Positions 26,247 to 33,203 of a stretch of 64,000 nucleotides of DNA are shown in pieces; positions within the stretch are counted from its first letter, which is position 1, and each line of letters opens with the position of its first letter. Source of the stretch: Arthrobacter sp. B1I2. GTDB taxonomy: Bacteria > Actinomycetota > Actinomycetes > Actinomycetales > Micrococcaceae. A model generated the notes under the pieces. The model was given only the letters and a program-made list of their open reading frames with translations. It had not been told where the DNA came from and ran no database searches. The stretch covers positions 1,674,001-1,738,000 of the forward strand of contig NZ_JAUSYC010000001.1 of assembly GCF_030816485.1 (NCBI RefSeq), given 5' to 3'. The position numbers and the translations under genes were made by a program.

Positions 26247-26476
26247 TGTTCAGTACTTTCCTGTATCAAGCCGGCTTTGACGCCGGGCAATGGCCTGTCC
26301 GCGCTCGGAGGGTCGGTGGCCTGTGCTCACCGGTGGGCCTCGTTGCGTCACCAGGATGTCAAGGGCGGATGTTCCCGGCCCTGCTTATCCATAGTGCCCA
26401 GCCCGGAAGAACTGACTCAACCAAATCGCGTTTTATTGCAGGTGATTCTCATCACCTGTGGGCGGGGACACAGCTT

Positions 26477-27241
26477 CTACTCGCTGAAGTGGGTTGAGAT
26501 CTTTTCTTCCCCGGAGATTGACGTAATAACTGACACTGCCACTTCCCGTAGTTTGACGTTCCGTGAGCTGGAGGCTGTGGTGAGAATGCTGAAGGCCGTG
26601 TCCCGGCTACACCTGTTTTGCGCCATGATGGCCCCGATTGCCATATCGATGACGGTCCGCGACTGCATCGCCGCGGACAGGTCCTCCCGTGCTTCACTGA
26701 GCTGGGTGATCCGCAGGATCAGCCGCAGGGAGCTGGCTGCCTGGCTTGCGAACACCTCCACGGTATCGATGTCCTCCGTCGAGAATCCGTTGCTGCGGCC
26801 GGAGTACAGATTCAGCACAGCCTCTGCCTCCCCGGCAAGATCCAGCGGAACGGCGAGGATGGAGCACACGCCGTGCTCCAAGGCAGTCCTGACGTAGGGC
26901 TGCCAGCGCTTCTCGGCGGACAGGTCGGGAACAAGGAGGGTGGACCGGTTTCGGAGCGCGGTGAGGCAGGGGCCATCTCCGAACCCGTTTTGCAGCTCAT
27001 CAAGGGCCTTGGCCGCGGCATCGCTGGCGGCGACTGCTTCAGGCCTCCTGTGCCGGAGCACCGTAACTCCACTGTGGATTGTGTTGCCCGGTACGGACAG
27101 TCGGGAAGCTGCCCGTACTGCCAGCTCCGTAAGGAAGCCCTTGATGTCGCGGCTCTCCAGGACCAGTAGCTGGAATGACGGCTCGGTGTCTGCCCGGGTC
27201 AGGCCATCGGGATCCTGTGGCAGTTCCCGGCTGTCCGTCAT
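26477..27241 (-). CDS. GAF-ANTAR regulator
   Basis: A 254-residue cytoplasmic protein. A GAF domain (residues about 35-175; key segment FGDGPCLTALRNRSTLLVPD) is followed by a C-terminal ANTAR RNA-binding domain (about 190-250; RTVIDMAIGAIMAQNRCSRD, then AFSILTTASSSRN). ANTAR domains bind paired hexaloop hairpins and prevent premature termination; the GAF part would sense a ligand, light or redox. The start overlaps the small-protein gene by 4 bp, so it is the third gene of an operon read from 28217. Its targets are not visible. Confidence 0.9.
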   Translation of the reverse strand: MTDSRELPQDPDGLTRADTEPSFQLLVLESRDIKGFLTELAVRAASRLSVPGNTIHSGVTVLRHRRPEAVAASDAAAKALDELQNGFGDGPCLTALRNRSTLLVPDLSAEKRWQPYVRTALEHGVCSILAVPLDLAGEAEAVLNLYSGRSNGFSTEDIDTVEVFASQAASSLRLILRITQLSEAREDLSAAMQSRTVIDMAIGAIMAQNRCSRDTAFSILTTASSSRNVKLREVAVSVITSISGEEKISTHFSE

Positions 27242-27492
27242 TGGGCATCATCCCGTGTTAGTTCGGTCATGGCAGTGGCAACGAGCCCCACCTGGGCCGC
27301 CGGCAGGTGGAGGGCTTCATTCAGGTAGGCGTCGAGGGACAGCTCATCGACGTCACCGCCAATGCCGTAGTAATACGTCCACAACTTGAGGAGTGGAACC
27401 CCGGCGTGCCGGAAGCGCCATGCTGCTTCCCGCCTTTGCTCGTCGGCTTCAAGCAACTGGTCCGGGCCCCCGGTCCATTCGGCATTCATCAT
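27238..27492 (-). CDS. small ANTAR-associated protein (84 aa)
   Basis: An 84-residue protein lying between two GAF-ANTAR genes and overlapping each by 4 bp. The conserved part GVPLLKLWTYYYGIGGDVDE, then AYLNEALHLPAAQVGLVATAM, resembles the 108-residue protein at 28408-28734 (ELWLKYFGMSGDAGEYEVEA, then YLQGLLSLPPVQRDLLALAA). Hence there is one family, always next to ANTAR genes here. It is predicted all-helical and cytoplasmic with no catalytic motif. The ribosome site GGGGAGGAAT precedes ATG 27492. A partner or anti-regulator of the GAF-ANTAR proteins is inferred from context only. Confidence 0.8.
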   Translation of the reverse strand: MMNAEWTGGPDQLLEADEQRREAAWRFRHAGVPLLKLWTYYYGIGGDVDELSLDAYLNEALHLPAAQVGLVATAMTELTRDDAQ

Positions 27493-28217
27493 TCCTCCCC
27501 ATCCGGAGGGGCGGTAAATCGTCCCCTCGACACGATGTCCTGGGCAATTTCCTGGATCCGGCGGTTGCTTGATTGAGCAGCGGCCTGGAGGAGTTCCAGT
27601 GCCCCATCCCGGCCTCCGTGGGCCTGAAGCATGACCAGCGCAACCGCCGCGTCCACCACTGCACGGGACTTGAGCGCAGCACGAAGGTCCTCGGGGAAAA
27701 TTTCGGGGGCGTGGAGCCGCAGGGCGAGCCGAAGGATACGGGACATCGAAGCGGCCTGGCCCTCTACCAGCCTGACGGTGGCCGGGCCGAATGCGTGGGC
27801 AGTATGCGCGTAGCAATTCAGCGCGGCCTGGGAGAGGGGGTCTGTGTGGATGGGGACCGCCAGGGCCGACCGCACCCCGAGCTTTTCAACGGCATAGGCG
27901 TATGGGCCCCACCTTTGCTCAAGCTGCAGGTCTTCGATCAACACTGTGTGCTGCTCCCTGAGGGCGGTGAGGCAGGGGCCGGTGCCGAAGGCGTACTGCG
28001 TCTCGTCCAGCCGCCGGCCCTCTTCACTGCTGTAGGCAAAGGTGGAGAGTGCACCGTCCCGCTCGACCGTGACAGTACATTCCACTGGTGCGCCGTTTCC
28101 GCCCAGCTGAGATGCGGTGATCGTCGCAAGACCGAGGAGGAATTTGGGAAATTCGGGAGTGTCGAGCAATAGATCCTGGTACTCGTCCGCCGTGGCGACT
28201 GCATCGTTCTTGGCCAT
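27489..28217 (-). CDS. GAF-ANTAR regulator
   Basis: A 242-residue GAF-ANTAR protein and the first gene of the operon 28217-26477. The GAF domain holds FGTGPCLTALREQHTVLIED and SALAVPIHTDPLSQAALNCY; the ANTAR domain (about 175-235) holds LRAALKSRAVVDAAVALVML. In the ANTAR segment QAHGGRDGALELLQAAAQSS replaces the more usual QNRCS found in the paralogues, so RNA preference may differ. It overlaps the 84-residue gene by 4 bp. The 190-bp region upstream (28218-28407) should hold its promoter. Confidence 0.9.
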   Translation of the reverse strand: MAKNDAVATADEYQDLLLDTPEFPKFLLGLATITASQLGGNGAPVECTVTVERDGALSTFAYSSEEGRRLDETQYAFGTGPCLTALREQHTVLIEDLQLEQRWGPYAYAVEKLGVRSALAVPIHTDPLSQAALNCYAHTAHAFGPATVRLVEGQAASMSRILRLALRLHAPEIFPEDLRAALKSRAVVDAAVALVMLQAHGGRDGALELLQAAAQSSNRRIQEIAQDIVSRGRFTAPPDGEE

Positions 28218-28407
28218 CGGGCCTCGATCCCTGGTTGCGCCAGTGACTATTGCTGCTGGCTGTCGGCCCGCCGCTCTCAGCGCGGAAGGCCCGGGGCGTT
28301 TCTATCTCCGGATCCTGCCACCGTCCGGAGTCTCCTGTATTCGACACTACGCCTGTGCAGGGGTTTCGGAAACAGCGGCGGATGCCGGTCGCCGGCGACC
28401 GTGACCG

Positions 28408-28734
28408 CTACGGAGCGTCCGCTGCGGCACCTGGTTCGCTGCCGCCGTCGTCATTCTTTTTCGCCGGCGCCGGGTCCGTGGCGAAGTCGTTGGAGTACGG
28501 GGCACGTGGCCGGGGCCGTTCGTCAATCAGTTCGTTCGCGGCGAGCGCCAGCAGGTCACGCTGGACCGGCGGCAGCGAGAGAAGTCCCTGCAGATAGGCT
28601 TCAACCTCGTATTCGCCGGCGTCCCCGGACATGCCGAAGTACTTCAACCACAACTCTGATACGGCGATACCTGCTGCCTTAATGGCTTCGCGGAGCCGGC
28701 GTCTTTGTTCCGGTTCGTGTGGATCAAATCCCAT
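28408..28734 (-). CDS. small ANTAR-associated protein (108 aa)
   Basis: A 108-residue protein. Residues about 15-70 share the family core with the 84-residue protein at 27238-27492 (SELWLKYFGMSGDAGEYEVE and a following helix). A polar tail of about 35 residues rich in Pro, Asp and Lys follows (RPRPRAPYSNDF, then PAKKNDDGGSEPG), absent from the shorter paralogue. It starts 9 bp after the GAF-ANTAR gene at 28744-29463, so the two are co-transcribed. The family is not one I recognise with a defined function. Confidence 0.78.
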   Translation of the reverse strand: MGFDPHEPEQRRRLREAIKAAGIAVSELWLKYFGMSGDAGEYEVEAYLQGLLSLPPVQRDLLALAANELIDERPRPRAPYSNDFATDPAPAKKNDDGGSEPGAAADAP

Positions 28735-28743
28735 CCGCGCTGC

Positions 28744-29463
28744 CTAAATGCCGGATGCCGGCGTCCCGGCCAGAATGGATTCGCCAACGTCCAGCAAGGT
28801 GGAACGCTCCTGCCTCGCCTGCTTCATCAGCTCTTGCAACGCTGCCTGATGGGTGATGCCCAGGCGTTCCATCAGGACACCGCACGCCCGGTTGATCACG
28901 TCCCTGCTTTGCAGCGATGACTGCAGCCCCTCCGTCATCTTGTGCGGAGCCTCGCTCCCCTGGACATGCGACAGGAGAGTCGCGGCGGGAGCTGCGAACA
29001 ACTGGACAAGCCGCAGGCTGGACGCGTCGTAGGAAGACGGCGTGGCGGCATACAGTTTCATGGCGCCAATCGCTTCCTTGCCGGCGATGAGGGGCGCACT
29101 GACGACGGATCTGATGGGCAGTTCCCGGATTGAGTCCCGCCACTGAGGCCAGCGCGGGTCGGCATGGACATCCTCGACCAGGACGGGTTTCTCCGCTGCC
29201 CAGGCCGTCAGGCAGGGGCCTTCCCCCAGCCGGTACTGGGCGGCGTCAGCCTGTTCCACCACACCGTCCGTGTAGCCGCTGCTGGTCCGGCGGCCCCGGG
29301 TGTCGAGCAGGGAAATGCCGGCCCCGATGGTGCCGGGGACTGACTCCTTCGCCGCCTGGGCCAAGAGGCTGACGGCGGAGTCCACCTTCTCTTCCGTGAG
29401 CAGCAGTCCCTGGATCCGAGCAATAACGGAGCTGAGCTCGTCAATGGGGAGATGCTGGGGCAT
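28744..29463 (-). CDS. GAF-ANTAR regulator
   Basis: A 239-residue protein. The GAF domain (residues about 20-165) carries IGAGISLLDTRGRRTSSGYT, LGEGPCLTAWAAEKPVLVED and APLIAGKEAIGAMKLYA; the ANTAR domain (about 175-235) carries SLQSRDVINRACGVLMERLG and a divergent ITHQAALQELMKQARQE. This member is the most different of the five. It is first in a two-gene operon with the 108-residue protein and is divergent, across 70 bp, from another GAF-ANTAR gene. Confidence 0.9.
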   Translation of the reverse strand: MPQHLPIDELSSVIARIQGLLLTEEKVDSAVSLLAQAAKESVPGTIGAGISLLDTRGRRTSSGYTDGVVEQADAAQYRLGEGPCLTAWAAEKPVLVEDVHADPRWPQWRDSIRELPIRSVVSAPLIAGKEAIGAMKLYAATPSSYDASSLRLVQLFAAPAATLLSHVQGSEAPHKMTEGLQSSLQSRDVINRACGVLMERLGITHQAALQELMKQARQERSTLLDVGESILAGTPASGI

Positions 29464-29521
29464 CTACCCAGCATATGCCAACCAACTCCCGCGTTTCCCT
29501 GCGGCCCGCGCCTTGCAACAG

Positions 29522-29533
29522 TAGGATGGCTCC
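29522..29533 (+). promoter_or_regulatory. -10 box for a leaderless GAF-ANTAR transcript
   Basis: TAGGAT at 29522-29527, then 6 nt, then ATG 29534. No Shine-Dalgarno sequence lies before this ATG. The arrangement predicts transcription starting at the start codon. Confidence 0.45.
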
Positions 29534-30268
29534 ATGTCGAGTTCAGTAGATAACGATTCCGTGCGCCAGCTGCAGCAGATCCTGGTGGGAGCTGAGGGCA
29601 TCGTGGATTTCCTGTCCGGGCTCTCCGGCATGGCAGCGGCGGCTGTCTCCGAAGCTGCAAACGATAGGGTCGAGTGTGCTGTCACGCTTAAAATCCGACG
29701 GCGGCCCATCACTGTAGCGGGAAGCAGCGCGCGTGCGGTGGAGCTTGACCACATCGAACAGGCGCTGGGCGATGGTCCTTGCGTCCGTGCCCTCCGGGAG
29801 CTGACTCCGATCATGATCGACGACGTCGCAAAAGATCCGAGATGGCCCGACTTTAACAAAAAGCTGGCCGAGCACAGAGTGCACAGCAGCCTTGGCGTGC
29901 CGCTGGAAATCACAGGTGATGCAAGGGCGGCGCTGAACTTTTTCGCCGCCAAACCACGGGCTTTCACCGCGGATGTTTACGACAAGGCAGTGGGTTTTGC
30001 TGGTGCGGCGCACAACACCATGCAGCTCTCAGTGCGCATCAACACGATAGAGAGCCGGGCCGACGACCTTGAAGCAGCCCTGGAAAGCCGCACCGCCATC
30101 AACCTGGCGTGCGGTGTGATCATGGCGCAGAACCGTTGCTCGCAGGAGGAGGCCATGGAAATCCTCACCAAAGTCTCCAGCAACCGCAACCGGAAGCTCC
30201 GGGACGTGGCCAGGGAACTGATCGAGCAGTTGTCCGGCAGCAGCGTCCGCACCCACTTCGACTCCTAG
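29534..30268 (+). CDS. GAF-ANTAR regulator
   Basis: A 244-residue protein on the opposite strand from the other ANTAR genes nearby. GAF domain residues about 20-165 (LGDGPCVRALRELTPIMIDD, SSLGVPLEITGDARAALNFF), ANTAR domain about 180-240 (TAINLACGVIMAQNRCSQEE, then AMEILTKVSSNRNRKLRDVA). It is closest to the proteins at 26477 and 53479, which share MAQNRCS and a conserved C-terminal T-H-[FY] ending. It is probably a leaderless, monocistronic gene. It ends 24 bp from a convergent peptidase gene. Confidence 0.9.
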   Translation: MSSSVDNDSVRQLQQILVGAEGIVDFLSGLSGMAAAAVSEAANDRVECAVTLKIRRRPITVAGSSARAVELDHIEQALGDGPCVRALRELTPIMIDDVAKDPRWPDFNKKLAEHRVHSSLGVPLEITGDARAALNFFAAKPRAFTADVYDKAVGFAGAAHNTMQLSVRINTIESRADDLEAALESRTAINLACGVIMAQNRCSQEEAMEILTKVSSNRNRKLRDVARELIEQLSGSSVRTHFDS

Positions 30269-30292
30269 CCGGCACCCGGGTTCCCGGTTCGC

Positions 30293-31021
30293 TCAGCGGG
30301 CAGGGCGGACTGATACCACGGCCCTTGCGCCGCTGCGCTGGACGTCCCAGCAGTTGCCGCTGCCGATGACTTCGTAGTCCAGGTCTCCCGCGGCCGCCAG
30401 CACCACGGCGGTGTTCTCGTCAATGGCCACCGCCCTTTCCACCAGGCCCGCTGCCACGGCGCCCACTGCGCGGCTCAGTGTTCCTGCCTGGGCAGCATGG
30501 ACATCCACCGTGAACGGTGCCAGCCCCAGGCCCTCACGAATGTCCACTGGATCCAGGCCTTCCGAGCATTCCTCTCCGCATACTTCCACCGCGTTAATCC
30601 GGTATCCGCCAATCAGTGCACGCTGGGGCGCCACCATTGCGCCGGCGGAAAAGCCCAGATACGGCGTCCGGCGGGCAACCGACCGCCGCAGCGCTGCGGC
30701 CGCCGGGTGAAGAGCCTCCCAATAGGCCGGCGTCAGGCCGCCACCCACTACGATCGCATCCACGTCTTCGAGGGCAGCAGCGTCGGGAGATATTCCTGCC
30801 TCGAGCGGCATAACCGAAACCGCGCACTCGATCCTGGCCTGGAGCGGCTCCGTGTACGCCGCCGCGAGGTCCGGCAGGTTTCCGCTGCCTGGGTGCACGG
30901 CCACGGCGATGCGGGCTGCACGGCCGGGCCCGGCATGCTCCCGCGCCTCGAGTGCGAACCGGTCGAAGATGTCCGGGAAAGCCAGCGGATCCGGGCCCGC
31001 ACCGGCGAGGAAGATGCTCAT
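30293..31021 (-). CDS. peptidase S51-family protein (PepE/cyanophycinase-like)
   Basis: A 242-residue class I glutamine-amidotransferase-like fold. The nucleophile elbow is GFSAGAMV with the catalytic Ser near residue 125, preceded by DAIVVGGGLTPAYWEAL; the S51 family uses a Ser-His-Asp/Glu triad to cleave Asp-X dipeptides or cyanophycin. No signal peptide, so cytoplasmic. ATG 31021 is preferred: TATCTT lies 7 nt upstream, suggesting leaderless transcription; a TTG at 31030 is an alternative. It is divergent from the ArsR gene. Confidence 0.82.
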   Translation of the reverse strand: MSIFLAGAGPDPLAFPDIFDRFALEAREHAGPGRAARIAVAVHPGSGNLPDLAAAYTEPLQARIECAVSVMPLEAGISPDAAALEDVDAIVVGGGLTPAYWEALHPAAAALRRSVARRTPYLGFSAGAMVAPQRALIGGYRINAVEVCGEECSEGLDPVDIREGLGLAPFTVDVHAAQAGTLSRAVGAVAAGLVERAVAIDENTAVVLAAAGDLDYEVIGSGNCWDVQRSGARAVVSVRPAR

Positions 31022-31074
31022 GGGCTTCAAGATACCGGCAGGCCCATTGACGGGCGTCAGCGCGAGCGGTAACG

Positions 31075-31092
31075 TACAACCAAATGGTTGTA
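31075..31092. promoter_or_regulatory. 18-bp perfect palindrome overlapping the ArsR start codon
   Basis: TACAACCAAATGGTTGTA is an 8-2-8 perfect inverted repeat. The proposed ATG (31084) lies inside the right half. An ArsR-family autoregulatory operator at this position would block transcription and sit over the start of translation. Confidence 0.7.
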
Positions 31093-31416
31093 TATGAGTT
31101 GAATGAGGCCGAGTTGGACCGCCTCTTCCAGGCGTTCGCCGATTCCACCCGGCGGGACATCGTCCGCCGGGTCACTGTCGGCGAGTACTCCGTTTCCGGC
31201 CTGGCAGCCCTCTACGCCATGAGTTTCGCCGCCGTCCAAAAGCATGTGGCGGTGTTGGAGCGCGCATCCCTGGTCACCAAGGAGAAACGCGGACGGGAGC
31301 AGATCGTGCGGGGCAATCATGAAGGACTGCAAAAAGCCCGGCGGCTGCTCGACGAATATGAACAGACCTGGCGGCAGCGTGCCGCCAGGATGGCAGACAT
31401 TCTCGCTGAAGGTTAG
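31084..31416 (+). CDS. ArsR-family transcriptional regulator
   Basis: A 110-residue winged-helix repressor (LFQAFADSTRRDIVRRVTVG, recognition helix around SFAAVQKHVAVLERASLVTK). No metal-binding cysteine cluster is present, as expected for the group paired with SRPBCC proteins. The reading frame begins MVVYELNEAE, encoded partly by the palindromic operator; no ribosome site lies upstream, so the mRNA is probably leaderless. It is 12 bp before the SRPBCC gene and most likely represses the pair. The effector is unknown. Confidence 0.88.
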   Translation: MVVYELNEAELDRLFQAFADSTRRDIVRRVTVGEYSVSGLAALYAMSFAAVQKHVAVLERASLVTKEKRGREQIVRGNHEGLQKARRLLDEYEQTWRQRAARMADILAEG

Positions 31417-31428
31417 GAAGGCATTGCC

Positions 31429-31926
31429 ATGGCAGTCATCAGTATGGACAAGAACCCGGAGGCGCTGACCCTCACGCTGGTCGCGGAGTTCGACGCCGGC
31501 GTCGAACGCGTGTGGCAACTTTGGGAGGACCCCCGCCAGCTTGAGCGCTGGTGGGGTCCGCCCACTTGGCCCGCTACGTTTCACAAGCTGGAGTTTGTCC
31601 CCGGCGGCCGGGCCAACTACTACATGACCGGCCCTGACGGGGAGAAAGCCCACGGCTGGTGGGAGTTCACGGCGATCGAGGCCCCGCGGCGCCTGCAGTT
31701 CGATGACGGGTTCGCCGATGGCGACGGCAACCCCACCGGCGACCTGGGCGTCACCCACGCCACGGTCACACTGGAGCCAGTGGGGGAGCGGACGCGTATG
31801 ACCATCCAGTCCGCCTTCGAGTCCGAGGAACAGCTGGAGCAGATGGTGGCCATGGGCATGGAGGAGGGCCTGAAGGGTGCTGTCGGCCAGATCGACGGCA
31901 TCCTCGCCGAGCACGCCAACGCCTGA
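31429..31926 (+). CDS. SRPBCC (AHSA1-like) domain protein
   Basis: A 165-residue START-like/AHSA1 domain protein with a hydrophobic ligand cavity. Typical motifs are VWQLWEDPRQLERWWGPP near residues 27-45, then PGGRANYYMTGPDGEKAHGWW and RTRMTIQSAFESEEQLEQM. Such proteins pair with ArsR regulators in many actinobacteria; the biochemical role is not established, ligand binding or sequestration being most likely. AGGAAGGCATTGCC precedes ATG 31429. Followed by a long hairpin terminator. Confidence 0.9.
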   Translation: MAVISMDKNPEALTLTLVAEFDAGVERVWQLWEDPRQLERWWGPPTWPATFHKLEFVPGGRANYYMTGPDGEKAHGWWEFTAIEAPRRLQFDDGFADGDGNPTGDLGVTHATVTLEPVGERTRMTIQSAFESEEQLEQMVAMGMEEGLKGAVGQIDGILAEHANA

Positions 31927-31957
31927 TTGCACGGCAGCATCCTTTTCCACGAAACCA

Positions 31958-32005
31958 AAGGTGGGATGACGACGGCGGGACGTTCCGCCGTCGTCAGCCC
32001 ACCTT
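31958..32005. terminator. long hairpin after the ArsR-SRPBCC operon
   Basis: TGACGACGGCGG (31967-31978) pairs perfectly with 31985-31996 around loop GACGTT. AAGGTGGG/CCCACCTT extend the stem by 8 pairs after one mismatch. The same core GACGACGGCGG occurs in the hairpin at 25987-26034. No U-tract follows. Confidence 0.65.
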
Positions 32006-32043
32006 GGCGTTGAACGCGCCCGTCCGCCGCTGAATACTGGAAG

Positions 32044-32670
32044 GTGGATCAAAGCGAGGGGAAGGCGGTGGCAGCAATGAGCGGCGGGGCAGGGGACTTT
32101 CGGAAGCGCCTGGAGCGGGCAGCAGAGGTCCGGTCATACCGCGGCGCCGGCATCAGCGCCGAGGAGGAAGCCGGGCTGGACGCCCTCGATGAGAGGGAGC
32201 GTGAGAAGCGCAGGAAGGTCAGCGACGCCGCCCGCGCGGAATACCTGGTCCGCGACGCCATGGCGCAGGGCAAGTTCGACAACCTCAAGTACGCGGGCAA
32301 GCCAATTCCGGGCCTGGACGAATCCTACGATCCCGACTGGTGGGTCAAGGGGTTGATCCAGCGCGAGAACATCAGCGGCCTGGGCCCGGCGGCCATCCTG
32401 CTCCGCGCCGAGGACGCCGAACTCGACGCCAAGCTGGACGTCCAGTACACAGAGCAGCAGGTCCGGGACATCCTGCAGGATTTCAACCGGCGCGTGATCG
32501 ACGCCCGCCGCCAGTTGCAGGGCGGCCCACCGGTGATCACCAAGACCCGGGACGTGGAGGAGGAAGTGGAGCGCTGGCGCACGCGACGGGCGGCGCGTAT
32601 TGAGGAAGTTCCCGCGGAGCCGGAGCCCGAGCGCTCCTGGTGGAAGCGGCTGTGGAAAGGGGCGGGCTAG
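32044..32670 (+). CDS. DUF1992 (DnaJ-homologue subfamily C28-like) protein
   Basis: A 208-residue protein. The conserved DUF1992 domain (residues about 60-125) shows AQGKFDNLKYAGKPIPGLD and DPDWWVKGLIQREN. The N-terminal part is charged and helical; the C-terminus is basic and Trp-rich (ERSWWKRLWKGAG). There is no J domain despite the family name. The start is unsettled: GTG 32044, GTG 32068 and ATG 32077 are all in frame before the conserved part. Function of the bacterial family is not established. Its stop codon overlaps that of the convergent broken GNAT gene. Confidence 0.8.
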   Translation: MDQSEGKAVAAMSGGAGDFRKRLERAAEVRSYRGAGISAEEEAGLDALDEREREKRRKVSDAARAEYLVRDAMAQGKFDNLKYAGKPIPGLDESYDPDWWVKGLIQRENISGLGPAAILLRAEDAELDAKLDVQYTEQQVRDILQDFNRRVIDARRQLQGGPPVITKTRDVEEEVERWRTRRAARIEEVPAEPEPERSWWKRLWKGAG

Positions 32671-33106
32671 GAGGCGGAGTTCCGCTGTTCGTAGAGCTCG
32701 CACCGGGCGTTATAGTACTTCTCCGTCTGCCCCTGGTGGGCCAATCCAATCCTGGTGCAAACCCGCTGCGAGGCCGTGTTGGCCGGGTTGGTCACCGCAA
32801 CCACATTCGGCAGTCCGCTGTCGAACGCGTAGCCCAGGACCGCCCGGGCTGCCTCAGTGGCGTAGCCGTTCCCCCAGTGGTCGGGGTCTCCAGCAGGACT
32901 GCCCAGACCGCATGGACGGCGTCCAGATTGCGCCAGGTCTCGATCCGTTCCTCTGCCTCAGCAATGCCGGTCATGATCCGGGGAAGGTTGCCGATGAAGC
33001 GCTGCACCTCCCAGCGCGAGTAGAGGTCCAGCACAAAGGCGGCGTCGTCCGGCTCCCACGGGCGCAGGATAAGCCGCTCAGTATCCAGGATCTTCACGTC
33101 ACCCAT
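32667..33106 (-). pseudogene. GNAT N-acetyltransferase with internal deletion and frameshift
   Basis: The first half reads MGDVKILDTERLILRPWEP, then SRWEVQRFIGN and AVHAVWAVLLETP in one frame, as in RimJ/RimL-type GNAT enzymes. The second half resumes in another frame with DHWGNGYATEAARAVLGYAF, then NTASQRVCTRIGLAHQGQTE and a stop at 32667. At the junction near 32880 the usual central strand segment (about 30-35 residues) is missing, so both sequence and frame are lost. It cannot make a normal acetyl-CoA-binding enzyme. Start is ATG 33106. Confidence 0.8.
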
Positions 33107-33203
33107 CCTGCCAAAGGGGGGGCGACATGCGGGCTGGATTTGGTTTTCCACATAGGGCTTTTTGCTTGCTGTCGTTGTCAGGCCCTGGTGGAAGACTTTG
33201 GTT

